Assembly: GCA_015491615.1 (NCBI GenBank)
Contig: WFVN01000096.1
Span: forward strand, 1 to 9,736
Source: Gammaproteobacteria bacterium
GTDB taxonomy: Bacteria > Pseudomonadota > Gammaproteobacteria > S012-40
DNA length: 9,736 nucleotides
Direction: 5' to 3'
Part shown: positions 6,204 through 9,736 of the stretch, in pieces
Layout: the number at the start of each line of letters is the position of its first letter
How positions within the stretch are numbered: the first letter of the stretch is position 1
The notes under the pieces: generated by a model
Seen by the model: the letters and a program-made list of their open reading frames with translations, nothing else
Databases searched by the model: none
What the model was told of the DNA's origin: nothing
Made by a program: the position numbers and the translations under genes

Positions 6204-6697
6204 GGGGCTGCCTCCACCCGCGTCAACCCCCGCTGCGGGCAGTGCTCCAGGAGCGTGGCGAGGCTGCCGGCAGCGGGGATGACCAGATCCGGATCCAGAT
6301 CGTGCAGGGGCTGGAGGACGAAGTCGCGCGCGGCGATCCCCGGATGGGGAACGGTGAGGCGCGGATGGTCGATGACCGCCTCGCCGTAAAGGAGCAGATC
6401 CAGGTCCAGGGTACGCGGGGCCCAGTGGCCGGTACGCTCGCGCCCGGCGGCCCGCTCGATGGCCTGCAGGGCATCGAGCAGCTCCAGCGGGGGGAGGGTG
6501 GTATCCAGGGCGGCCACGGCGTTGAAGTAGTCGGGCTGCTCCATGTCGTCCAGGGGACGGCTGCAATAGACGGGGGAATGGGCCGCCACGCGGCTGACGG
6601 GCAGCTCGGCCAGGCGCGCGAGGGCGAAATCCAGATGACCCTGGCGATCCCCCAGATTGCTCCCGAGTCCGATGTACGCGCGCACCATGGCCCTCAT
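6200..6697 (-). CDS. folK: 2-amino-4-hydroxy-6-hydroxymethyldihydropteridine pyrophosphokinase
   Basis: A 165-aa enzyme that transfers pyrophosphate from ATP to the pterin alcohol in folate synthesis. Visible motifs are YIGLGSNLGDR (8-18) at the start, PDYFNAVAAL (55-64), ERTGHWAPRTLDLDLLLYG (87-105) with the metal-binding Asp98 and Asp100, and HPRLTVPHPGIAARDFVLQPL (111-131). Length is normal. The ATG at 6697 overlaps the pcnB stop by 4 nt. A second in-frame ATG lies three codons on and could also be used. Its downstream overlap with the kinase start is GTGA. Confidence 0.96.
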   Translation of the reverse strand: MRAMVRAYIGLGSNLGDRQGHLDFALARLAELPVSRVAAHSPVYCSRPLDDMEQPDYFNAVAALDTTLPPLELLDALQAIERAAGRERTGHWAPRTLDLDLLLYGEAVIDHPRLTVPHPGIAARDFVLQPLHDLDPDLVIPAAGSLATLLEHCPQRGLTRVEAAP

Positions 6698-8025
6698 GTG
6701 GTCTCGCTCTTCCTCCCTCGTCGACGGGACCGCCGGCGACGGTGCCGAGCGCCCACCCCTCCTCCGAGTTGGGCGCGCAGGGCCTCGCGCTCGGCCTCGT
6801 CCCCCTCCTCAAAGCGCCGCCACCAATCACACAACTCCGCCTCCACTTCCCCTGCCTCGCCACGCAGGAGAAAGAAATCGAAAGCGGCGCGGAAACGGGG
6901 GTGGGCAAGGAGCCGGCTTAAACGACTGGGCTGGCGGCGCTGCAAACGATCCTGGAGAATCCACACGTCACGCATGGGCAGGCTGATGCGACGGGGAATG
7001 GCCACGTGCCCCACCTGCGCCTCCACCTCCAGCCGGCCCGCATCCAGGAGGGCTTGCACCGGGCTGGTGCCCGCGGCGACTGCCGCCTCTGCGCGCCGGC
7101 GCACCGGCTCCCACAGCAGGGCGGCGAGGAGGAAGATGGGGGTCACCGGTTTGCCCTCGACAACGCGCCGGTCGGTGTTCTCCAGGACACGGGTAACGAA
7201 GGTGAGGGGGAAACCCTGCTCCTCCCGCGCCAGAGCCGCTTCGGTGGCAGGAAACAAATGGCCGAAGAGACCGTAGCGACGCAGCAGTTCGAAACTGGCC
7301 ACTCCGTGGCCGGAGAGGAACAGTTTGAGGACCTCCTCGTAGAGGCGCGCCGGCGGTACCGACTCCAGAAGGTGCCCCAGCTCGAACAACGGCGCCTCGG
7401 TGGCCGGATCGATGCGGAAACCCAGTTTGGCGGCGAAGCGCACCGCCCGCAGCATGCGCACCGGATCTTCCCGGTAGCGGGCCTCGGGGTCGCCGATGAG
7501 GCGCAGGCGACCGGCAGCCAGGTCCTCCATGCCGCCGGTGTAGTCCACCACAGAAAAGTCGGCGATGTTGTAGTAGAGGGAGTTGACAGTGAAATCACGT
7601 CGCCAGGCATCCTCCTCGAGGGTACCGTAGACGTTGTCACGCAGAATCATGCCGTCCGCCACCTCCCGCTCCCCATCGCCTTCCTCGGAGGCGTTGCCGC
7701 GGAAGGTGGCGACTTCGATGATCTCGCCCTGGAAATGGACGTGCACCAAACGGAACCGGCGACCGATGATGCGCGCGTTGCGGAACAGGGCGCGCACCTC
7801 CTCAGGGCGGGCGTCGGTGGCCACGTCGAAGTCCTTGGGCTCACGCCCGAGGAGCAGGTCGCGCACACCGCCTCCCACGAGCAGGGCCTGGTAACCCGCT
7901 TTGCGCAAGCGATAGAGAACCCGCACCGCGTTCTTGCTGATGAGACTGCGGGAAATGGGGTGCTCGGCACGGGGAACGATACGAGGTCGCGCTTCCCGAT
8001 CGACGACTGGTGCGTTTTCTGTCAA
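6694..8025 (-). CDS. pcnB: Poly(A) polymerase I, non-AUG (TTG) start
   Basis: A 443-aa class II nucleotidyltransferase that adds 3' poly(A) tails to RNA and promotes its decay. The catalytic head has LLVGGGVRDLLLG (48-60), DFDVAT (65-70, with D65 and D67) and RRDFTVNSLYY (142-152). The poly(A) polymerase signature IIGRRFRLVHVHF (86-98) separates it from CCA-adding enzymes. REDPVRMLRAVRFAAKLG (185-202) and HPRFRAAFDFFLLR follow. The C-terminus is an Arg-rich tail (about 428-439) typical of proteobacterial PcnB. The only usual start between the upstream in-frame TAA (8068-8070) and the conserved region is TTG at 8025. No Shine-Dalgarno is visible. Several ATT and ATA codons lie upstream and could also start. 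E. coli pcnB is known to start at AUU. It heads the operon. Confidence 0.94.
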   Translation of the reverse strand: MTENAPVVDREARPRIVPRAEHPISRSLISKNAVRVLYRLRKAGYQALLVGGGVRDLLLGREPKDFDVATDARPEEVRALFRNARIIGRRFRLVHVHFQGEIIEVATFRGNASEEGDGEREVADGMILRDNVYGTLEEDAWRRDFTVNSLYYNIADFSVVDYTGGMEDLAAGRLRLIGDPEARYREDPVRMLRAVRFAAKLGFRIDPATEAPLFELGHLLESVPPARLYEEVLKLFLSGHGVASFELLRRYGLFGHLFPATEAALAREEQGFPLTFVTRVLENTDRRVVEGKPVTPIFLLAALLWEPVRRRAEAAVAAGTSPVQALLDAGRLEVEAQVGHVAIPRRISLPMRDVWILQDRLQRRQPSRLSRLLAHPRFRAAFDFFLLRGEAGEVEAELCDWWRRFEEGDEAEREALRAQLGGGVGARHRRRRSRRRGRKSETT

Positions 8026-8055
8026 TGCTATCGATTTTCGAAGAAGAATCCGGTA

Positions 8056-8061
8056 TATAAT
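8056..8061 (+). promoter_or_regulatory. -10 element of the tRNA-Glu promoter
   Basis: A perfect TATAAT stands 39 nt before the mature tRNA 5' end, leaving a short leader for RNase P removal. No strong -35 was found; GATTTT at 8033-8038 has the correct 17-bp spacing but a poor match. The same AT-rich stretch must also hold the pcnB promoter on the other strand, which is not clear. Confidence 0.55.
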
Positions 8062-8099
8062 TGTAACTTAAATTGCTTGGACCATGTTCCCGGTTTCTC

Positions 8100-8175
8100 G
8101 CTCCCTTCGTCTAGAGGCCTAGGACGCCGCCCTCTCACGGCGGAAACAGGGGTTCGATTCCCCTAGGGAGCGCCA
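8100..8175 (+). tRNA. tRNA-Glu, anticodon CUC
   Basis: A complete cloverleaf of 76 nt. The acceptor stem GCTCCCT (8100-8106) pairs with AGGGAGC (8165-8171), followed by discriminator G and an encoded CCA (8173-8175). The anticodon stem CCGCC (8127-8131) and GGCGG (8139-8143) hold the loop CTCTCAC, giving anticodon CTC at 8134-8136. The T arm is AGGGG-TTCGATT-CCCCT. The body is very like E. coli tRNA-Glu, which has UUC. The CUC form reads GAG only, which suits a GC-rich genome. Only 8 nt separate its 3' end from the stop of the convergent Hpt gene, and no clear terminator is seen. Confidence 0.97.
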
Positions 8176-8183
8176 AATTCCTT

Positions 8184-8531
8184 TCAAACCTTCTCCAATC
8201 GCGCCCGCAGGGCTGCCTCGGCCCGTGCCAGGGCCTCGCGAATGGCCGCCACCTGGGCCTCGGCATGCGGTGCCGCCCCGGAGCGGCAGTCCCGCACCAG
8301 CTCGGCGCAACACTCCGTCAATTCCACCGCTCCCAGATTGGAGGCCGCCCCCTTGAGGGTATGGGCGGCACGCTCCATGCCGGGCAGATCGCCTTCGGCG
8401 AGGGCCTGCTCCAGGACCGCCAAACGCCTCGGAGCATCGTCGAGGAAAGTCTCCAGGACATTGAGGAAATCCTCCCCCAGCAACGACTCCAGCATGGGGA
8501 GGGTCGTATCGTCGAAGACGGGTCGATTCAT
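8184..8531 (-). CDS. Stand-alone Hpt (histidine phosphotransfer) domain protein
   Basis: A 115-aa all-helical protein. The Hpt motif ERAAHTLKGAASNLGA (53-68) carries the phospho-accepting His57 and the K60-G61 that follow it in the family; FLDDAPRRLAVLEQALAEGD (29-48) is the helix before it. Such proteins pass phosphate between a hybrid sensor kinase and a response regulator, or act as a phosphate sink. No kinase or receiver gene is nearby in this window, so its partners are unknown. The ATG at 8531 has GGGGA close upstream, and overlaps the end of a possible 26-codon ORF by ATGA. Cytosolic. Confidence 0.92.
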   Translation of the reverse strand: MNRPVFDDTTLPMLESLLGEDFLNVLETFLDDAPRRLAVLEQALAEGDLPGMERAAHTLKGAASNLGAVELTECCAELVRDCRSGAAPHAEAQVAAIREALARAEAALRARLEKV

Positions 8532-8608
8532 GCTTCCCCTCCCCGAAGGACAAAAAGGGAGAGGATGGCAACACGCCCGTTCGGCCCGATCAGAATGAAT
8601 TGTTCCAT
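8528..8608 (-). CDS. Possible 26-aa ORF translationally coupled to the Hpt gene
   Basis: ATG at 8608 has GGAG 6 nt upstream and opens a 26-codon frame. Its TGA overlaps the Hpt ATG in an ATGA. The peptide starts MEQFILIGPNGRVA and continues with a short hydrophobic stretch. No family is recognised. The ribosome-binding site and exact overlap favour real translation. It could be a leader that controls Hpt synthesis rather than a functional protein. Chance is not excluded at this length. Confidence 0.4.
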   Translation of the reverse strand: MEQFILIGPNGRVAILSLFVLRGGEA

Positions 8609-8622
8609 GGCAGACTCCGATA

Positions 8623-8646
8623 CCGATGGTTCTTCCCTCCCATCGG
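8623..8646. repeat. Perfect 7-bp inverted repeat between the DUF302 gene and the 26-aa ORF
   Basis: CCGATGG (8623-8629) and CCATCGG (8640-8646) pair exactly with a 10-nt loop. It lies after the DUF302 stop and shortly before the Shine-Dalgarno of the 26-codon ORF. No T-run follows on either strand, so an operator or an RNA stem is as likely as a terminator. Confidence 0.5.
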
Positions 8647-8686
8647 CATGAGAGCCCGCCTCTTTGACACAGTTTTTGCCGGGTCT

Positions 8687-9082
8687 TTAGCCGGCCAAAG
8701 CGTCGCGTACCCGGAGGAGCTTTTCCTTCACCTGGTGCCCCAGGATCTTCACCTCATCACGCCCCACCAGCCCCAGAACGGCCTCGGGATCCATGAACAG
8801 GACGGTCACCGAACCGTCTTCTTCCTCACGTACCACCACGTTGCAAGGCAGAAGCAGACCGATATCCGGTTCCGCCTCGATGGCCTGATTGGCCAGGGGC
8901 GGGTTGCAGGCACCGAGGATTCGATAAGGGCGCCGTTCCACGCCGAGCTTCTTTTTCAGGGTGGCGGCCACGTCGATGTCGGTGAGGACACCGAAGCCCT
9001 CCTCGGCGAGGGCGGCGGTGGTCTTCTCCACTACTTCCTCGAAGGAGCCGGGCACCTGGGTGGAAAAACCATATGCAGACAT
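8687..9082 (-). CDS. DUF302 domain protein
   Basis: A 131-aa soluble protein with no signal peptide. It follows the DUF302 pattern: YGFSTQVPGSFEEVVEKTTAAL (4-25), GFGVLTDIDVAATLKKKLG (29-47), RRPYRILGACNPPLA (50-64) with Cys59, and LLLPCNVVVRE (77-87) with Cys80. The two conserved cysteines suggest metal or thiol chemistry, but the function of the family is not established. The start at ATG 9082 was preferred to a longer frame reaching 9136. GGAGGT lies 5 nt upstream and the family similarity starts there. Upstream is a terminator for the 27-aa gene, so it likely has its own promoter. TTTAGCCGGC repeats flank the gene. Confidence 0.9.
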   Translation of the reverse strand: MSAYGFSTQVPGSFEEVVEKTTAALAEEGFGVLTDIDVAATLKKKLGVERRPYRILGACNPPLANQAIEAEPDIGLLLPCNVVVREEEDGSVTVLFMDPEAVLGLVGRDEVKILGHQVKEKLLRVRDALAG

Positions 9083-9104
9083 GAGATACCTCCCTGGTTG
9101 TGCA

Positions 9105-9118
9105 TTAGCGCCGGCTAA
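9105..9118. promoter_or_regulatory. Short palindrome upstream of the DUF302 gene
   Basis: TTAGC (9105-9109) and GCTAA (9114-9118) pair across GCCG, 23 nt before the DUF302 start and just outside its Shine-Dalgarno. It may be an operator or a 5' leader hairpin. The related sequence TTTAGCCGGC occurs again at the gene's stop codon (8686-8695). Confidence 0.35.
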
Positions 9119-9184
9119 ACCTAGCATGCCCCGCACGTCGACACCAGGCGAGGGAGGGGGAGATAAAGGAATCGGAGAGACGAA

Positions 9185-9217
9185 GGGCCGGTCGCTGGGG
9201 GGAGGTGCGACCGGCCC
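9185..9217 (-). terminator. Strong hairpin terminator after the 27-aa gene
   Basis: GGGCCGGTCGC (9185-9195) and GCGACCGGCCC (9207-9217) form a perfect 11-bp stem with an 11-nt loop, 10 nt after the microprotein stop. On the minus strand TTCGTCTCT follows, a weak U-tract, so termination may be incomplete. Confidence 0.7.
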
Positions 9218-9227
9218 CTGGGAGCAC

Positions 9228-9311
9228 TCAGCTTTTGATCAAGCCTTCGTAGATCACGCTAGCCAGAATCAGCGCTGCTACGGCAAACAAGAACATGGCT
9301 CCGGTCGTCAT
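9228..9311 (-). CDS. 27-aa single-pass membrane microprotein
   Basis: The 27-codon frame starts at ATG 9311 behind AGGAGG (6 nt spacing), one of the best Shine-Dalgarno sites in the window. The protein begins MTTGAMFLFAVAALILA, a single hydrophobic helix at about 6-20, and ends in IYEGLIKS. A strong hairpin terminator follows at once. This gene-like packaging argues for real translation. No family is recognised. The size and shape recall small subunits of membrane complexes such as CydX or KdpF, but no such complex is seen nearby, and similarity in design is not homology. A second microprotein gene of like layout lies upstream. Confidence 0.72.
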   Translation of the reverse strand: MTTGAMFLFAVAALILASVIYEGLIKS

Positions 9312-9393
9312 GGGGTCCTCCTCATATTGTCATTTGGGGTTTGTCGCACGAGTGAATGGGAACGTCCTTGTCCACCAAGACCACAACCATTTT

Positions 9394-9455
9394 CCTACTA
9401 TAAAAAGTAGGCATACTCAGGGTAGGGCAATAGAACACCTTATGTCAATAGGTGT
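9394..9455 (-). promoter_or_regulatory. Candidate promoter and stem-loops upstream of the 27-aa gene
   Basis: The 233-nt gap between the microprotein genes is AT-rich. It contains a perfect TTGACA -35 (9443-9448, minus), placed inside an inverted repeat ACACCT (9435-9440) / AGGTGT (9450-9455). At 17-18 nt spacing the -10 is poor (TACCCT). Closer to the gene, CCTACT (9394-9399) and AGTAGG (9406-9411) form a hairpin containing TATAGT (9397-9402). A repressor or activator site over the -35 would fit. The elements are seen; the promoter is inferred. Confidence 0.4.
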
Positions 9456-9516
9456 ATACAAAATATATTTATTGTTGAGCAGATCACTCGGTCGTAGGGT
9501 AGGATGTGAGGGGAAA

Positions 9517-9537
9517 GCCCCGCCCGAGGGGCGGGGC
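9517..9537 (-). terminator. Hairpin terminator after the 30-aa gene
   Basis: GCCCCGCCC (9517-9525) and GGGCGGGGC (9529-9537) form a perfect 9-bp GC stem with a 3-nt loop, 7 nt after the stop codon. Only TTT follows on the minus strand, so it is a strong stem with a short U-tract. Confidence 0.7.
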
Positions 9538-9544
9538 AAGGTCT

Positions 9545-9637
9545 TCAGCGCTGATGCAGGTTGGAATAGATGGACACAATCAACAACAGAACACCGACGG
9601 TGACGGTGACGTAGAACAACATGGTCGCGGCTTCCAT
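9545..9637 (-). CDS. 30-aa single-pass membrane microprotein
   Basis: The 30-codon frame starts at ATG 9637 after AGGAGGTG (about 5 nt spacing). The protein begins MEAATMLFYVTVTVGVLL. A hydrophobic helix covers about 7-24, and the tail IYSNLHQR is polar and basic, suggesting a cytoplasmic C-terminus. A strong terminator follows directly. No known family is recognised. It resembles the 27-aa neighbour in length, in the Met at position 6 followed by aromatic/aliphatic residues, and in the IY near the end of the helix, so the two may be distant duplicates. The function is unknown. The region from 9638 to 9736 upstream has no recognised gene or convincing promoter. Confidence 0.72.
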   Translation of the reverse strand: MEAATMLFYVTVTVGVLLLIVSIYSNLHQR

Positions 9638-9736
9638 GGCGCACCTCCTCGTGCGACGGGGGCAGGATCGCCCTCCCCGAACATAGACCACGCCACAACC
9701 GAAGGGTAGTTTTTTTCAGTCCACCCGCCGCCCCAC

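Noticed and set aside
6083..7276. Long plus-strand open frame opposite the kinase, folK and pcnB
   Set aside because: Arg/Ser/Pro-rich with no domain and crosses several genes on the other strand. A shadow.
8680..8700. Possible terminator after DUF302 (GCCGG/CCGGC)
   Set aside because: On the minus strand the stem is followed by A residues, not T, so it does not qualify as an intrinsic terminator in the required direction.
9231..9244. TTGATCAA as an FNR-type binding site
   Set aside because: It lies inside the 27-aa coding region and lacks the 4-bp spacer between half sites required for FNR.
9322..9390. 22-codon minus-strand ORF (start 9390) ending at the Shine-Dalgarno of the 27-aa gene
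   Set aside because: The stop placement is suggestive of a leader peptide, but the ribosome site (AGG only 3 nt from ATG) is poor and the peptide is not distinctive. Not listed as a gene.

Overview
The window reads as a piece of a GC-rich proteobacterial chromosome. It is most like a gammaproteobacterium, possibly of the sulfur-oxidising Chromatiales/Ectothiorhodospiraceae kind, though a betaproteobacterium is not excluded. The basis is a pcnB-folK-deoxynucleoside kinase-panB-panC-panD block, strong Shine-Dalgarno sites on several genes, high GC, and a CUC-anticodon tRNA-Glu. The species cannot be fixed from sequence alone.

Region 1 (1-3427) is a defence island. On the minus strand, read right to left, are a half-size HsdS specificity subunit with one target-recognition domain, a small DUF2188 protein, and the N-terminal part of an HsdM DNA methyltransferase that runs off the left edge. 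Each of the two gaps between these genes holds a perfect GC-rich hairpin. Divergent from hsdS, across a 181-bp AT-rich regulatory gap, is an AbiE toxin-antitoxin pair on the plus strand: an AbiEi antitoxin/repressor overlapping an AbiEii nucleotidyltransferase toxin by 14 nt. Operator-like inverted repeats lie between the two units. The island is less GC-rich than the genes to its right and stops abruptly at panD.

Region 2 (3481-8025, all minus strand) is a compact housekeeping operon transcribed right to left: pcnB (poly(A) polymerase), folK (folate pathway), a deoxynucleoside kinase, panB, panC and, after a 55-nt gap, panD. Consecutive genes from pcnB to panC overlap by exactly 4 nt (ATGA or GTGA), which points to translational coupling. 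PanB, PanC and PanD together supply pantoate, beta-alanine and their condensation product pantothenate, the coenzyme A precursor. The pcnB start is non-AUG (TTG), with no clear ribosome-binding site.

Region 3 (8026-9736) has a tRNA-Glu(CUC) on the plus strand with a perfect TATAAT upstream. On the minus strand are an orphan Hpt phosphotransfer protein (probably preceded by a coupled 26-aa ORF), a DUF302 protein, and two microprotein genes (27 and 30 codons). Each microprotein has one predicted membrane segment, a very strong Shine-Dalgarno and its own hairpin terminator. The microproteins and the half-S/DUF2188/M plus AbiE island are the least understood parts of the window.
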